Of a stretch of 64,000 nt of DNA, positions 1-9,822 are shown one piece after another. Positions within the stretch are counted from its first letter, which is position 1. Every line of letters begins with the position of its first letter. A program made the translations under genes and the position numbers. The notes beneath the pieces are model-generated. The model worked only from the letters and a program-made list of their open reading frames with translations, did no database searches and had not been told where the DNA came from. This stretch comes from an uncultured Pelagibacteraceae bacterium (GTDB lineage Bacteria > Pseudomonadota > Alphaproteobacteria > Pelagibacterales > Pelagibacteraceae), in the NCBI GenBank assembly GCA_902582345.1, contig CACHRU010000003.1, positions 48,815 to 112,814 on the forward strand. The letters are read 5' to 3'.

Positions 1-1533
1 TCATTCAGAAGAAAAAATATTAACGGGTCTGAACAAACTAGAGTAGATCTAAATAATAATTATAACAGTCAAAATGAAAATAAAGAGCTTTCACAACAGT
101 CATTTTTGTTTTCAAAAGATAAGGAAATTATAAATGAAAATGTTAAGGAAAAAAATACGATAACTTTTAAACTCCCATCAATTGATTTGCTTGAGGAAAA
201 TGTATCAAAAACTGGAAAAGTGCAGACTAATAAAAACAAACCTAATGCGGAATTCATGGAAAAAGTTTTGTTAGATTTCGGCATAGACGGGAAAATTAGA
301 AAAATTAACAACGGTCCAGTTGTAAGTTTATACGAATTTGAGCCTGCTCCTGGTGTCAAAGTCTCTAAGATTATTAATTTATCAGATGATTTGGCGAGAA
401 ATACGAGTTCAACTTCAACAAGGGTTTCGGTTATACCAGGAAAAAGCACTGTGGGAATAGAAATACCTAACGATAATCGTGAAGAAGTTTTCTTAAGAGA
501 AATTATTTCTAACGAACGATTTACTAGAAAAGAAATAAAGCTACCAATTGCACTTGGTAAGAGTATTTCTGGGGCACCGATAATTGGTGATCTAACTTCA
601 ATGCCACATCTTTTAATTGCTGGCACTACTGGTTCTGGTAAATCGGTATGTATTAACACTATTATTGTTTCTTTGCTTTTCAAACTAGACCCGAACTTAT
701 GCAAATTAATTTTGATTGATCCTAAAATGCTTGAACTAACAGCTTATGAGGGTATTCCCCACTTATTAACTCCTGTAATAACAGATGCAAAAAAAGCAAC
801 ATCCGCTCTAGGTTGGGCGGTTAAAGAGATGAATAGTAGATATAAATTAATGAGTAAAGTTGGTGTACGAAATATAGATGGATACAATTCTAAGCACAAA
901 CTCAAAATGCCATACATTGTTTTAATAGTAGATGAAATGTCTGATTTAATGCTTGTAGCTGGAAAAGAGATTGAAAATTATATTCAAAAACTCTCACAAA
1001 TGGCTAGAGCTGCAGGTATACATATTATAATGGCAACTCAAAGACCAAGCGTAGATGTAATAACAGGGACAATAAAAGCAAATTTTCCGACAAGAATTTC
1101 ATTCCAAGTTAGCTCAAAAATTGACAGCAGAACTATTTTAGGAGAACAAGGAGCAGAACAATTGCTAGGAAAAGGAGATATGTTATTTATGTCTTCAGCT
1201 AACAGAATCGTAAGAATTCATGGTCCTTATGTATCAGAAAGTGAAATTGAGAGAATAACAAGCATATTAAGAGCTCAGGGAGAGCCGGACTATATAGATG
1301 AAATAACCTCAAATGAACAGAACGTTTCAGGTGATCAAGTTAATGAAGGAGAAGAAGACGAACTATACAATCAAGCCTTAGAAATAATTAAACAAGAGGG
1401 CAAAGCCTCAACGAGCTTCCTTCAAAGAAAACTCCAAATTGGATATAACAGAGCGGCTAGAATTATTGATATGATGGAAGAAAAAGGTATTGTCAGTAAA
1501 GCAAATCATGTTGGGAAACGTGAAGTTCTGTAA
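1..1533 (+). CDS. ftsK: DNA translocase FtsK, C-terminal part (5' end outside window)
   Basis: Double-stranded DNA pump at the division septum that aligns sister chromosomes for XerCD recombination. The frame is open from base 1, so the membrane domain and most of the linker lie upstream. Visible are an Asn/Gln/Lys-rich linker, the alpha/beta motor, Walker A GTTGSGKS at 622-645, Walker B IVDEMSDL near 925-950, and ATQRPS near 1033-1050. The last ~55 residues look like the winged-helix gamma domain, which in this family reads polar KOPS motifs. The 3' end overlaps lolA, an order common in alphaproteobacteria. Confidence 0.95.
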   Translation, partial: SFRRKNINGSEQTRVDLNNNYNSQNENKELSQQSFLFSKDKEIINENVKEKNTITFKLPSIDLLEENVSKTGKVQTNKNKPNAEFMEKVLLDFGIDGKIRKINNGPVVSLYEFEPAPGVKVSKIINLSDDLARNTSSTSTRVSVIPGKSTVGIEIPNDNREEVFLREIISNERFTRKEIKLPIALGKSISGAPIIGDLTSMPHLLIAGTTGSGKSVCINTIIVSLLFKLDPNLCKLILIDPKMLELTAYEGIPHLLTPVITDAKKATSALGWAVKEMNSRYKLMSKVGVRNIDGYNSKHKLKMPYIVLIVDEMSDLMLVAGKEIENYIQKLSQMARAAGIHIIMATQRPSVDVITGTIKANFPTRISFQVSSKIDSRTILGEQGAEQLLGKGDMLFMSSANRIVRIHGPYVSESEIERITSILRAQGEPDYIDEITSNEQNVSGDQVNEGEEDELYNQALEIIKQEGKASTSFLQRKLQIGYNRAARIIDMMEEKGIVSKANHVGKREVL

Positions 1534-2077
1534 AAAAATATTCTTAGCCTCAGTTTTGTTTTTAATATCTTCGAGTCTTTTTGCTAACGAAAAAGATCAA
1601 ATAATCTCTAAATTAGAAAGTATTAATTCTTTAGAATTTACGTTTGATCAATTGATTAACAGGAAATCTGAAAAGGGTAGTTGTCTTTTAGAATTTCCTG
1701 GAAAATTAAAATGTAATTACTTTGATGATAAAAAAAAAGAACTAGTTATTAATAATAAAAGATTAGCAATAACACAAAAAAGATATAATAAAACTTATCA
1801 CTATCCAATTTCAAAATCTCCATTCTTAGACATTCTTTATAAAGATAAACTTTTAAAAATTGTGCAATCAGGTGAATTAGAATTTACTGATAAAATAATA
1901 AAGCTTATTTATTTTGATAATAAAGAGATAACAGTTTTTTTCGATAAAAAAAGTCTAGATCTAAAAGGGTGGGAAATTAAAGATCAATATAATAATAATA
2001 TTAATTTCTCCCTAAATATTGTTGCTAAAAATGATATTTTTGAAAAAAGTACTTTTCAACTCCCTAAAATAAACTAG
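1508..2077 (+). CDS. lolA: Outer-membrane lipoprotein carrier LolA-like protein
   Basis: Periplasmic shuttle that carries lipoproteins from LolCDE to the outer membrane. I chose the ATG at 1508 because it gives a compact signal peptide: Lys-rich start (KFCKK), a hydrophobic core and cleavage near SLFA. An in-frame TTG at 1490 would add six residues. The mature part (~165 residues) has the LolA pattern 'LESINSLEFTFDQ' followed by alternating beta strands. It overlaps ftsK by 26 bases, so the two are probably co-transcribed. Sequence conservation is weak and the call leans partly on the ftsK-lolA order. Its TAG stop is nested with the opposing gene's stop (CTAG, 2074-2077). Confidence 0.8.
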   Translation: MLGNVKFCKKIFLASVLFLISSSLFANEKDQIISKLESINSLEFTFDQLINRKSEKGSCLLEFPGKLKCNYFDDKKKELVINNKRLAITQKRYNKTYHYPISKSPFLDILYKDKLLKIVQSGELEFTDKIIKLIYFDNKEITVFFDKKSLDLKGWEIKDQYNNNINFSLNIVAKNDIFEKSTFQLPKIN

Positions 2078-2580
2078 GCAACAAAATCTATTTCTTCTTC
2101 TTTAAAAATTTCAAAACCTTTTGATATATAATTCCTTAAAGCGTGCTTATGATCTAAGCTGCAGGTATGAACCCACATTCTTTTTGGGTTTTTTCTAGAA
2201 GCGCTGGCAATTGCATGATTTACTAATGTCGATCCAAGTTTTAGACCTCTAAATTCTTTTAATATTCCTAGGTTGATAAGTTCTACCTCATTTATATCAG
2301 GATGGTACTCTTGTTCATAATACCCAACCAGTTCTTTGCCTTTTTTAAGAATATGAGTTTCTAAATTTTTATTCGTAACATATTTTTTCCATTCGTGATC
2401 AGACCATAACAATCTATCCCTCCAGTAATGATCTACGCCTATTTGCTTATAAAAAAATCTATTTAAGTGAAAATCATCTTTATCATCTAAAATGACTTTA
2501 AAATTTTCTGGAAGATTTAAATCTACTGTTTTTGAGAAATCTTTAATTTCTAAAAAATATCTTTTTACTCTTGAAACCAT
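2074..2580 (-). CDS. GNAT-family N-acetyltransferase
   Basis: Predicted acetyl-CoA-dependent acyltransferase, substrate unknown. The 168-residue protein has the GNAT acetyl-CoA loop (EFRGLKLGSTLV, about residues 111-122) after a beta strand 'EVELINLGIL', and a C-terminal 'ALRNYISKGFEIF' typical of the fold's last strands. The unusual 'VDHYWRDRLLWSD' segment near residues 49-61 suggests a defined subfamily that I cannot name. Its start codon abuts the HIT gene, so it looks like the last gene of the his operon. Its stop shares CTAG with the lolA stop. Confidence 0.8.
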   Translation of the reverse strand: MVSRVKRYFLEIKDFSKTVDLNLPENFKVILDDKDDFHLNRFFYKQIGVDHYWRDRLLWSDHEWKKYVTNKNLETHILKKGKELVGYYEQEYHPDINEVELINLGILKEFRGLKLGSTLVNHAIASASRKNPKRMWVHTCSLDHKHALRNYISKGFEIFKEEEIDFVA

Positions 2581-2936
2581 TAGCTTACCATCTTTCCAAT
2601 TTTTTCACCTGCAAAAATATGAAAATGTAAGTGTGGAACTTCTTGCCCTCCATCGCTACCAATATTTGTAAGAGCCCTATAACCTTTATCTTTTGCACCC
2701 ATCATATTGGCAACGTGCGTCAAAGCTTTATTTAGTTCTACAATTTCTTTATCTGAGGCATTGCTATTAAAATCGTCGAGATCTACGTACTCGCCTTTTG
2801 GAATTACTAAAACATGGACTTTCTTTTGAGGATTAATATCATGAAAAGCTAAGACATCATCGTTTTCATAAACTTTTTTACAAGGAATTTCCCCTCTCAG
2901 GATTTTTGCAAATATATTATTCTTATCGTAACTCAT
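2580..2936 (-). CDS. HIT-family (HINT-like) nucleotide hydrolase
   Basis: Histidine-triad protein of the HINT branch, which hydrolyses AMP-amidates and aminoacyl-AMP. It has 118 residues, the usual length. The N-terminal 'IFAKILRGEIPCKKVYENDDVLAFHDINP' pattern is broken here into IFAKILRGEIPCKKVYE and DDVLAFHDINP. The catalytic triad is HLHFHIFAG at about 102-110. It overlaps hisE by four bases and follows the his genes; HIT proteins sit next to hisE in many alphaproteobacteria. Confidence 0.92.
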   Translation of the reverse strand: MSYDKNNIFAKILRGEIPCKKVYENDDVLAFHDINPQKKVHVLVIPKGEYVDLDDFNSNASDKEIVELNKALTHVANMMGAKDKGYRALTNIGSDGGQEVPHLHFHIFAGEKIGKMVS

Positions 2937-3205
2937 TTCTGTCTTTTCTTAAGTTCGCTCATCACATCTTCAATCTTTATATTATTAGACTCTAAGTAAA
3001 CCATCAAATGATAAATCACATCTGTAGCTTCATGTATCTTGTTTGAATTTTTTTCCACAGATTCTATTAGTTCACCTATTTCTTCTTTTACTTTTGAAAC
3101 ACTTAAGTTTTTATCATTAAGTAGTTTATTTGTATAAGATTTATCTGGAGAAGAATTTTTTCTCTCTCTGATTGTTCTTATTAATTGTTCTAAGTTTTCA
3201 AACAT
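2933..3205 (-). CDS. hisE: Phosphoribosyl-ATP pyrophosphatase
   Basis: Second step of histidine synthesis: removes pyrophosphate from phosphoribosyl-ATP. The 90-residue protein is a stand-alone HisE (not fused to HisI), with the all-alpha MazG-like pattern 'KVKEEIGELIESVEKNS' and 'EATDVIYHLMVYLE', whose acidic residues bind Mg2+. It lies one base after hisF and overlaps the HIT gene, in the run hisB-hisH-hisA-hisF-hisE. No hisI is in this window. Confidence 0.93.
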   Translation of the reverse strand: MFENLEQLIRTIRERKNSSPDKSYTNKLLNDKNLSVSKVKEEIGELIESVEKNSNKIHEATDVIYHLMVYLESNNIKIEDVMSELKKRQK

Positions 3206-3206
3206 T

Positions 3207-3968
3207 CTATAACCTTACTGATACATTCTTAGAATTCAAATATTCTTTAGCCTCTTTAATTTTATACTCACCATAGTGAAAAATAGAAGCTGCTAAAACT
3301 GCACTTGCTCCACCTTTTACTATACCATCATATAGGTGGTCTAAAGTTCCCACGCCTCCTGATGCAATAACTGGAATATTAGTGCTATTTGTAATTGACT
3401 TTAATAAATCAACGTCGTAACCAGATTTAGTTCCATCTTTATCCATTGAGGTTAATAAAATTTCACCGCCTCCATTTACTTCTACTTTTTTTGCAAACTC
3501 CACAGCGTCAATGCCTGTTTTATTTCTTCCACCGTGCGTAAATACTTCCCATTTATTTTCTGAGATTTTTTTGGCATCAATCGCAACAACAATGCATTGG
3601 GATCCAAATTTTTTTGAGGCTTCTTTTACAAAATTAACATCTTTTACTGCTGCTGTATTTATAGAAACCTTATCTGCTCCGGCTAGAAGTAAATCAGTTA
3701 TATTTTGAATAGTTCTAATGCCACCTCCAACAGTTAAAGGGACGAAGCATTTCTTGGCAGTTTTTCTTACAATGTCGATAATCGTATTTCTATTTTCATT
3801 AGATGCAGTGATATCTAAAAAACAAATTTCATCAGCACCCCCATCACTATAAATCTTTGCTTGTTCAACTGGATCTCCAGCATCTTTTAATTCGACAAAG
3901 TTAATGCCCTTAACAACTCTTCCGTTTTTAACATCAAGACAAGGTATAATTCTATTTTTAAGCATCAA
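3207..3968 (-). CDS. hisF: Imidazole glycerol phosphate synthase, cyclase subunit
   Basis: Uses ammonia from HisH to convert PRFAR into imidazole glycerol phosphate and AICAR. It is a (beta/alpha)8 barrel of 253 residues. Catalytic Asp residues are visible in [15 protein letters not shown] (D12) and VAIDAKK (about D132). Phosphate-binding glycines appear in LTVGGGIRT and IASGGVGT. The first two codons are both Met; either could start, overlapping the 3' end of hisA by 8-11 bases, which suggests translational coupling. Confidence 0.97.
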   Translation of the reverse strand: MMLKNRIIPCLDVKNGRVVKGINFVELKDAGDPVEQAKIYSDGGADEICFLDITASNENRNTIIDIVRKTAKKCFVPLTVGGGIRTIQNITDLLLAGADKVSINTAAVKDVNFVKEASKKFGSQCIVVAIDAKKISENKWEVFTHGGRNKTGIDAVEFAKKVEVNGGGEILLTSMDKDGTKSGYDVDLLKSITNSTNIPVIASGGVGTLDHLYDGIVKGGASAVLAASIFHYGEYKIKEAKEYLNSKNVSVRL

Positions 3969-4683
3969 TCTCCTTCGCTAACTCCTCAAGTTTAATATCA
4001 CCATCATAAATAGCTTTACCAACAATAATGCCTTCAATTTTTTTATTGTTTAATTCTTTTGCTTGCTTAATATCATTTATTGAAGAAACGCCTCCTGAAA
4101 TCACAACAGGGCAATTAGAAAGTTCTGCAATTTTAACAGTTTCATTGAAATTAGGGCTAGTTTTCATGCCGTCTCTATTAATATCTGTGTAAATAATTCG
4201 GCTCACTCCATAGCTATTAACTTCTTTAAGAAAGTCTACAGTTTTAATATCTAAGTTTTCTTTCCAACCTGATACGGAGAGATTTCCATCCTTCGCGTCT
4301 AACCCTAAAGCAATTTGACCTTTAAACTTTTCACAAGCCTCTTTTAAAAATTCTTTATTTTTAATTGCGCCACTACTTAAAATAACTTTCTCAACACCTA
4401 CATCGATATATCGCTGAACACTATTCAGAGATCTAACACCACCTCCTATTTCAATTTTTAAGTCGTATTTACTTACTATTTTTTGAATAATGTTTAAATT
4501 AACTGTCTTACCAGTTAGTGCTCCATCTAAATCAACAATGTGTAAATTTTTAAAACCATGATCTTTATATTTACCGGCTTGATCAATAGGTGAGGTTTGA
4601 TATTCAGTTTTATTTTCAAAGTCTCCTTTGATTAATCTCACACATTTTTTATCTTTAATGTCTATTGCTGGAAATATTTTCAT
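3958..4683 (-). CDS. hisA: Phosphoribosylformimino-AICAR ribotide isomerase
   Basis: Amadori isomerase converting ProFAR to PRFAR in histidine synthesis. It has 241 residues and is a half-barrel duplication related to His[15 protein letters not shown] at the start carries the catalytic Asp (D8), and ALGLDAKDG near residue 129 carries the second. Phosphate-binding motifs IGGGVRS and ISGGVSS are present. It shares one base with hisH upstream and overlaps hisF downstream. Confidence 0.97.
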   Translation of the reverse strand: MKIFPAIDIKDKKCVRLIKGDFENKTEYQTSPIDQAGKYKDHGFKNLHIVDLDGALTGKTVNLNIIQKIVSKYDLKIEIGGGVRSLNSVQRYIDVGVEKVILSSGAIKNKEFLKEACEKFKGQIALGLDAKDGNLSVSGWKENLDIKTVDFLKEVNSYGVSRIIYTDINRDGMKTSPNFNETVKIAELSNCPVVISGGVSSINDIKQAKELNNKKIEGIIVGKAIYDGDIKLEELAKEIDA

Positions 4684-5312
4684 TATAGTTTTATAAAATT
4701 ATCAATTATTTTTAATCCTGTTTTGTCGCTCTTCTCTGGGTGAAATTGTGTTCCAAATAAATTATCTCTTTCAACTGCACATACAATTTTAGACGAATAG
4801 TCTGTTGTAGCTAAAATGACTGATTTATCCTCAGGAATAAACTCATAACTGTGCACAAAGTACATATGAGATTTGTTTTTAATATCTTTAAATATTTTGC
4901 CTTCCTTTTGAATTTCAATTTCGTTCCAACCAATGTGCGGAAGTTTAAATTTTCCATTCTGATTATCAATTTTTGAAACTTTACCAGAAATCCAACCTAG
5001 TCCTTTTGTTTCTGCTTCTTCATAACCAATTTCTGCAAACATTTGTAAGCCTACACAGATTCCTAGCAAGGGTTTCTTATTTGTAATTGCAAATTCTTTA
5101 AGTGTATCTACTAATCCATTAATCTTATTGAGAGAGTCTACGCAGCTTTTAAAGGATCCTTGGCCAGGCAAGACAATCTTGTCGCTAGATTTAATTTTTT
5201 TAATATTTGAAGTAACCTCTAGATTAACTTTACCTTTAGCCACCTCTGTAAAAGAGTTAATGACTGAGCTTATATTGCCCGATTGGTAGTCAACAATTGT
5301 GACGTTCATCAA
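4683..5312 (-). CDS. hisH: Imidazole glycerol phosphate synthase, glutaminase subunit
   Basis: Class I glutamine amidotransferase that makes ammonia and channels it to HisF. The 209-residue protein shows the oxyanion/P-loop (VLPGQGSFK), the nucleophile Cys in LLGICVGLQMF (about residue 86), and the His/Glu of the triad in FGTQFHPEKS near the C-terminus. It begins MMNVTIVDYQSGN; the second Met is the more usual start. It lies two bases from hisB. Confidence 0.97.
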   Translation of the reverse strand: MMNVTIVDYQSGNISSVINSFTEVAKGKVNLEVTSNIKKIKSSDKIVLPGQGSFKSCVDSLNKINGLVDTLKEFAITNKKPLLGICVGLQMFAEIGYEEAETKGLGWISGKVSKIDNQNGKFKLPHIGWNEIEIQKEGKIFKDIKNKSHMYFVHSYEFIPEDKSVILATTDYSSKIVCAVERDNLFGTQFHPEKSDKTGLKIIDNFIKL

Positions 5313-5314
5313 AT

Positions 5315-5905
5315 TTAAATAGAGCCTTTTGTCGAAGGTATTGAGTTTTTAATTCTTTTATCAATCGCTAGAGCATCTTTTAATGATCTAGCTAAACCTT
5401 TATAACATGACTCAATTTTGTGGTGACTATTTTCTCCGTAGATGTTTTCAATATGTAAAGTTACTCCAGCTGATTGTGAGAAAGCTTGGAACCACTCCTT
5501 GAATAATTCTGTGTCCATCTCACCAAGTTTCTCAACTGGCAAATCTACTTTCCAAATTAGATAAGGTCTATTAGATACATCAATTGAGACACGGCTAAGT
5601 GTCTCATCCATTGGTATCATAGTTGATGCGTATCTTGTGATTCCCTTTCTGTTCCCAGCAGCTTTTTTAATAGCCTCACCAATAGCAATACCCGTGTCTT
5701 CTGTCGTGTGGTGTAGATCAACATGTTTATCGCCTTTAGCTTTTACATCTAAGTCTATCAAAGAGTGTTTGGATAATTGTTCAAGCATGTGATCTAAAAA
5801 GCCTATTCCAGTTTTAATTTTATACTTTCCTTTACCATCTAAATTTACAGTAACAGATATACTTGTTTCTTTAGTTTTCCGAGTAATTTTTGCTTTTCTG
5901 TTCAT
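5315..5905 (-). CDS. hisB: Imidazoleglycerol-phosphate dehydratase
   Basis: Mn2+-dependent dehydratase making imidazole acetol phosphate. At 196 residues it is the monofunctional form, without the N-terminal phosphatase domain of the E. coli protein. Metal ligands are seen in [21 protein letters not shown] and ENSHHKIES. It is the first gene of the minus-strand his run. The 94 bases to the divergent hslV should hold both promoters; no clear attenuator or leader peptide is visible. Confidence 0.97.
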   Translation of the reverse strand: MNRKAKITRKTKETSISVTVNLDGKGKYKIKTGIGFLDHMLEQLSKHSLIDLDVKAKGDKHVDLHHTTEDTGIAIGEAIKKAAGNRKGITRYASTMIPMDETLSRVSIDVSNRPYLIWKVDLPVEKLGEMDTELFKEWFQAFSQSAGVTLHIENIYGENSHHKIESCYKGLARSLKDALAIDKRIKNSIPSTKGSI

Positions 5906-5999
5906 AAATAAGCCGAATAACCTTTGATATATATTTAAATGGTCGATTTATCAATAAATCACTATTGAAGATCTTAAATTAATCTCCACATATAATAGT

Positions 6000-6539
6000 A
6001 TGAATACAGCTGAAAAATGGCATGGAACAACAATTGTTTTGATAAGAAAAGACAACAAAACTGTTGTGGCAGGGGATGGACAGGTTAGCCTTGGTAATAC
6101 TGTGCTAAAGAGTAAAGCAAAAAAAGTAAGAAAAATTGAAAAGAGAGGTGTTATAGCTGGATTTGCAGGATCGACTGCTGATGCATTAACTTTATTTGAA
6201 AGATTGGAAGCAAAATTAGAAAAACATGCTGGTAATCTATCAAGAGCCGCGGTTGAATTAGCTAAAGACTGGAGAAGTGACAAATATTTAAGAAGACTAG
6301 AAGCACTTATGGCTGTTGCTGACAGTAAAAACAGTTATATCATCTCAGGCACTGGTGATGTTCTTGAACCTGAAGATGGCATCATTGGAATAGGGTCTGG
6401 TGGAAATTACGCTCTAGCTGCAGCTAAAGTTTTAATTGAGACAGATTTGGATGCAGAAGAAATAGTTAAAAAAGCAATTAAAGTAGCATCTGATATTTGT
6501 GTTTTTACAAATAATAACATCACTATAGAAAAAGTTTAA
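6000..6539 (+). CDS. hslV: ATP-dependent protease subunit HslV
   Basis: Proteolytic half of the HslVU (ClpQY) protease, a threonine peptidase forming stacked hexamers. The 179-residue protein contains [10 protein letters not shown] at 8-17; the N-terminal nucleophile of the mature enzyme would be Thr10, exposed by removal of a nine-residue propeptide. AGDGQVSLG and [17 protein letters not shown] follow as in the family. hslU starts two bases later, so the pair is one operon. A TATAAT at 5991-5996 is too close to this ATG to be its ordinary promoter. Confidence 0.97.
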   Translation: MNTAEKWHGTTIVLIRKDNKTVVAGDGQVSLGNTVLKSKAKKVRKIEKRGVIAGFAGSTADALTLFERLEAKLEKHAGNLSRAAVELAKDWRSDKYLRRLEALMAVADSKNSYIISGTGDVLEPEDGIIGIGSGGNYALAAAKVLIETDLDAEEIVKKAIKVASDICVFTNNNITIEKV

Positions 6540-6541
6540 TT

Positions 6542-7921
6542 ATGTCTGGATCAAAAAAAATTACAAATTTAAATTTAGTAAAAAAAACAAAATCAAAAAA
6601 AGAAACTAAAGTAAGCGCTCTGTCGCCCAGGGAGATTGTATCTGAATTAGATAGATATGTTATTGGGCAAAAGGAAGCTAAAAAAGCTGTAGCCGTAGCT
6701 TTAAGGAATAGATGGAGAAGACAGGCCCTCAATGATGAAATGAGACAAGAAGTTCTTCCCAAAAATATCCTTATGATAGGACCTACTGGGGTAGGTAAAA
6801 CAGAAATATCCAGAAGACTCTCAAGACTAGCGGAAGCTCCATTCATTAAAGTCGAGGCTACTAGATTCACAGAAGTAGGGTACGTAGGAAGAGACGTAGA
6901 ACAAATTATCAGAGATTTGATTGAAATAGCAATAGCTATGGAAAGAGAGAAAAGAAGAAAAGAGGTAAATGCTAAGGCACAGCAGGCTGCTGAAGAAAAA
7001 GTTTTAGATGCATTAGTTGGAAATAAAGCGAGTGTAGCAACAAGAGAAAGTTTTAGAAAAAGACTTAGAAGTGGTGATTTAGATAACAATGAAATTCAAA
7101 TTGAGGTCAACGATATGACAACAAATTCTCAGAGTTTTGAAATACCAGGAATGCCAGGTGCAAACGTTGGTATGATCAATATAGGAGATATTTTAGGAAA
7201 ATCTATGGGTAATAAGAAAAGTAAAAAGAAAAAAATGACAGTCAAAGAATCTCACGAAATTTTGGTTGCTCAAGAATCTGATAAAATGATTGAGGAAGAT
7301 AAAATTATTTTGGAAGCGAAAAAAACTACTGAGGAAAACGGAATAGTATTTCTAGATGAAATAGATAAAGTTTCAGCAAGGGGTGATAGAGTCGGCGGTG
7401 ACGTTTCAAGGGAAGGAGTCCAAAGAGATCTTTTACCACTCATAGAAGGTACTACAGTAAATACAAAACATGGACCAATAAAGACCGATCATATTCTTTT
7501 TATAGCATCGGGAGCTTTTCAATTAGCCAAGCCCTCGGACTTGCTTCCTGAACTCCAAGGAAGATTGCCAATTAGAGTTGAATTAAGTGCATTGAATGAG
7601 AATGATTTTAAAAGAATATTAAAAGAGCCAGATAACAGCTTAATTAAACAATATAAAGCTTTACTTAAGACAGAAAATGTTGAACTCCAATTTACAGATG
7701 ACGGTATAGATATGTTGGCTAAATTATCAGCAGAAGTTAATTCTTCAGTTGAGAATATTGGAGCAAGAAGACTTCACACAATTATTGAAAAAGTTCTAGA
7801 CGAAATCAGTTTTACTGCATCAGATAAATCAGGAGAAAAAGTTATAATTGATAAAAACTACGTCCTAAAAAATCTTGGAAATTTGGTAAAAGACACTGAT
7901 TTATCAAAATTTATTTTATAA
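6542..7921 (+). CDS. hslU: ATP-dependent protease ATPase subunit HslU
   Basis: AAA+ unfoldase that feeds substrates to HslV. It has 459 residues: Walker A GPTGVGKT at 80-87, an inserted I domain around 110-240 that is Lys-rich, Walker [10 protein letters not shown] near 268-276, and sensor 2 in [15 protein letters not shown]. The C-terminus ends in hydrophobic residues (SKFIL), as needed to dock into HslV. A Lys-rich leader of about 24 residues precedes the usual [12 protein letters not shown] start. The stop codon overlaps the opposing Smr gene by six bases. Confidence 0.97.
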   Translation: MSGSKKITNLNLVKKTKSKKETKVSALSPREIVSELDRYVIGQKEAKKAVAVALRNRWRRQALNDEMRQEVLPKNILMIGPTGVGKTEISRRLSRLAEAPFIKVEATRFTEVGYVGRDVEQIIRDLIEIAIAMEREKRRKEVNAKAQQAAEEKVLDALVGNKASVATRESFRKRLRSGDLDNNEIQIEVNDMTTNSQSFEIPGMPGANVGMINIGDILGKSMGNKKSKKKKMTVKESHEILVAQESDKMIEEDKIILEAKKTTEENGIVFLDEIDKVSARGDRVGGDVSREGVQRDLLPLIEGTTVNTKHGPIKTDHILFIASGAFQLAKPSDLLPELQGRLPIRVELSALNENDFKRILKEPDNSLIKQYKALLKTENVELQFTDDGIDMLAKLSAEVNSSVENIGARRLHTIIEKVLDEISFTASDKSGEKVIIDKNYVLKNLGNLVKDTDLSKFIL

Positions 7922-8332
7922 TTTTTTCAGTTTAATAAGCAGAGCTCCATCGCCGCCATCAGCTTTATCCGCCTTTTTAATATCAATAATTTTTTGTGAA
8001 AGGTTTTCGTCCGTTTGAATATAATTTGGTATTAGATATTGTAATTTACTATAATCTTTTGAAACATAAATATTTTTTTCATTGTTAGTATGAAGCCCCT
8101 TACCAGTAATTAATAAAATTTCAGTAACTCGGTTTTTCGAACAAAAATTTATAATCTCCTCGACTTTAATTTTTGCATCTGTGTAATTAAAACCATGGAG
8201 ATCAAATTTATATCTTTTTTTATTTATAATTTTTGAAAATACTTCTTCTTTATCAATAATGTCTTTTGGGTTCTTTGTATATTCTTCCCAGGTTTTTTTA
8301 TCTTTTTTTGATATTTTATCTTTATCTTTCAC
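7916..8332 (-). CDS. Smr-domain protein
   Basis: Small MutS-related domain protein; such domains are nicking endonucleases acting on DNA or RNA, but the substrate here is unknown. In 138 residues the Smr signature is clear: [19 protein letters not shown] (about 43-61) and [10 protein letters not shown] (about 77-86). The N-terminal ~40 residues are Lys/Asp-rich. The gene overlaps the Tim44-like gene by four bases. In many alphaproteobacteria an mltA gene sits between these two; it is absent here. Confidence 0.88.
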   Translation of the reverse strand: MKDKDKISKKDKKTWEEYTKNPKDIIDKEEVFSKIINKKRYKFDLHGFNYTDAKIKVEEIINFCSKNRVTEILLITGKGLHTNNEKNIYVSKDYSKLQYLIPNYIQTDENLSQKIIDIKKADKADGGDGALLIKLKKL

Positions 8333-8940
8333 TTATTGATAATCTCGCAGAGATACCAATTTGGATTTTTACTAAAAATATTTTTTGAGAATTTCCAGTG
8401 ATCTGTGACGGTTTTAATCTTATTTGGATTTCCTTCAATTATTTTATCATTTTTATCTTTTTTCACAGATATAATTTCGCAAACAAATTTTACTGTTGCA
8501 TAAATTTCGGTCTTGATTTTTTCATATTTCTCTAATTGAGTTTCTTTCATTCCAATAAATGTTAATTCAGATTGGATATTGTTTTTTTCTCTTGTTTTAA
8601 TAGCTTCCTCAAATGAAGTTGCCATATCTCTGCTTAATAAACCTTTTAATTTATCTTTATCACCTTTAGCGAAGGATGTAATAATGCTTTCGTAAGCTAT
8701 TTCAGCACCTTTAAGAAAGTTTTCTCTTTCTTCTCCGATTAGTTCATTGCTAGATGTAGCTTTTGTATTTTCAGTTTTCTTCTTTTTTAAACTTTCAAAT
8801 TCACTCTCATTAAATCCAGGATAGATTTTTCTGTCTTCGTGACCAGTTTTTCGACCTAAAATACTCCTAAGCCTTAAAATGATAAAACCAGCAATCATTG
8901 CTAGTAAAATTATGTCTATATACCCAAAATTATTACTCAT
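8329..8940 (-). CDS. Tim44-like (TimA) membrane-anchored protein
   Basis: Alphaproteobacterial relative of the mitochondrial import-motor subunit Tim44, thought to act at the inner membrane. I place the start at the Met of MSNNFGYIDI (8938-8940) rather than six codons upstream, because one transmembrane helix (DIILLAMIAGFIILRL) then begins at once, followed by the RSILGRKTGHED motif typical of this family. The C-terminal Tim44 domain runs from about residue 70 to the end. It is divergent from fxsA and secB, the conserved neighbourhood. Confidence 0.87.
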   Translation of the reverse strand: MSNNFGYIDIILLAMIAGFIILRLRSILGRKTGHEDRKIYPGFNESEFESLKKKKTENTKATSSNELIGEERENFLKGAEIAYESIITSFAKGDKDKLKGLLSRDMATSFEEAIKTREKNNIQSELTFIGMKETQLEKYEKIKTEIYATVKFVCEIISVKKDKNDKIIEGNPNKIKTVTDHWKFSKNIFSKNPNWYLCEIINK

Positions 8941-8984
8941 AATTTGATAAATATACATTAATATTATATTTTTGTATCAGACAA

Positions 8985-9413
8985 ATGAACTCATTTTTTC
9001 TACTTATATTAGGTCTTCCAGCTATTGAAATATTTGTATTAATAAAAGTTGGGCAGCAGGTGGGTGCTTTAAATACAATACTATTGATTTTCCTCACTGC
9101 CATATTGGGCCTTTATTACGCCAGGATACAAGGATTGAACACAATAAAATCTGCGTTAGGTAATATTTATCAGAATAAACCTCCTTTATACGAAATAATA
9201 TCTGGGGCATCGATTGCGTTTGGCTCAATTCTATTAATTATTCCCGGATTCATAACGGATACGATAGGTTTTTTAATCATTATACCATTCACCCGTAAGA
9301 TTTTAATAAATCGTTTGCTGAAAGGAAATTTAAAAAGTAAAGCATCACAAAACAATGAAATTATGGAAGGAGAAATAATAGATAAGGATAATAAAAGAAA
9401 AGATGACTTATAA
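8985..9413 (+). CDS. fxsA: FxsA-family membrane protein
   Basis: Small inner-membrane protein; in E. coli FxsA overexpression suppresses F-plasmid exclusion of phage T7, and its cellular role is unclear. The 142-residue protein has the characteristic start (LILGLPAIEIFVLIKVGQQVGA), three to four hydrophobic segments, and LLIIPGFITDTIGFLIIIP around 80-100. The cytoplasmic tail is charged. It overlaps secB by eleven bases, so the two are likely co-translated. Confidence 0.9.
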   Translation: MNSFFLLILGLPAIEIFVLIKVGQQVGALNTILLIFLTAILGLYYARIQGLNTIKSALGNIYQNKPPLYEIISGASIAFGSILLIIPGFITDTIGFLIIIPFTRKILINRLLKGNLKSKASQNNEIMEGEIIDKDNKRKDDL

Positions 9414-9822
9414 GATTGCTGCTAAATACATAAAAAATATAAATTTTAACATCCCAAATGCTAGAACCTTTTTTTTATTATCAAAAGAAATTTCAGATTA
9501 TAAAATTAACATTGAAATCAAAAGCAAACAAATTGAAAAAAATATTGTTGAAATTGAAATTAATCTCTCTCTTAAACCCGTGAAAGAAAAATTTGAAGCT
9601 ATAACTTCAAGTATTTTATACTCAGTATTAATTGAACTTGAACAGACTATAAAAAATAAGCAAGATCTGGAAAAAATTGTACTTATTAAAGTCCCTAATG
9701 AGGTTTATCCTGAACTGCGAGAATGTTTTGTACTTTTATTTAAAAAATCTGGTTTTAAGGATGTTAAAATTGATAACACAATAGATTTTGAGAAATTATA
9801 TAGCAAAAATAAAACTCAATAA
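9403..9822 (+). CDS. secB: Protein-export chaperone SecB
   Basis: Tetrameric cytosolic chaperone that keeps precursors unfolded and hands them to SecA. The 139-residue protein is short and divergent but shows the SecB order: YIKNINFNIPNA at the start (cf. the family's 'YIKDLSFENP'), then EIEINLSLKP and ITSSILYSVLIELE. The fxsA-secB location opposite dnaQ supports it. It lacks the acidic C-terminal tail that binds the SecA zinc region in E. coli, so SecA docking may be weaker. Its end overlaps dnaQ by seven bases. Confidence 0.82.
   Translation: MTYKIAAKYIKNINFNIPNARTFFLLSKEISDYKINIEIKSKQIEKNIVEIEINLSLKPVKEKFEAITSSILYSVLIELEQTIKNKQDLEKIVLIKVPNEVYPELRECFVLLFKKSGFKDVKIDNTIDFEKLYSKNKTQ

Noticed and set aside
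1490..1507. TTG start for LolA at 1490
   Set aside because: Adds six residues in front of a good signal peptide; the ATG at 1508 is a better start.
5991..5996. TATAAT just before the hslV ATG as promoter
   Set aside because: It ends three bases before the ATG, so transcription would begin inside the gene; AT-rich sequence makes such hexamers common.
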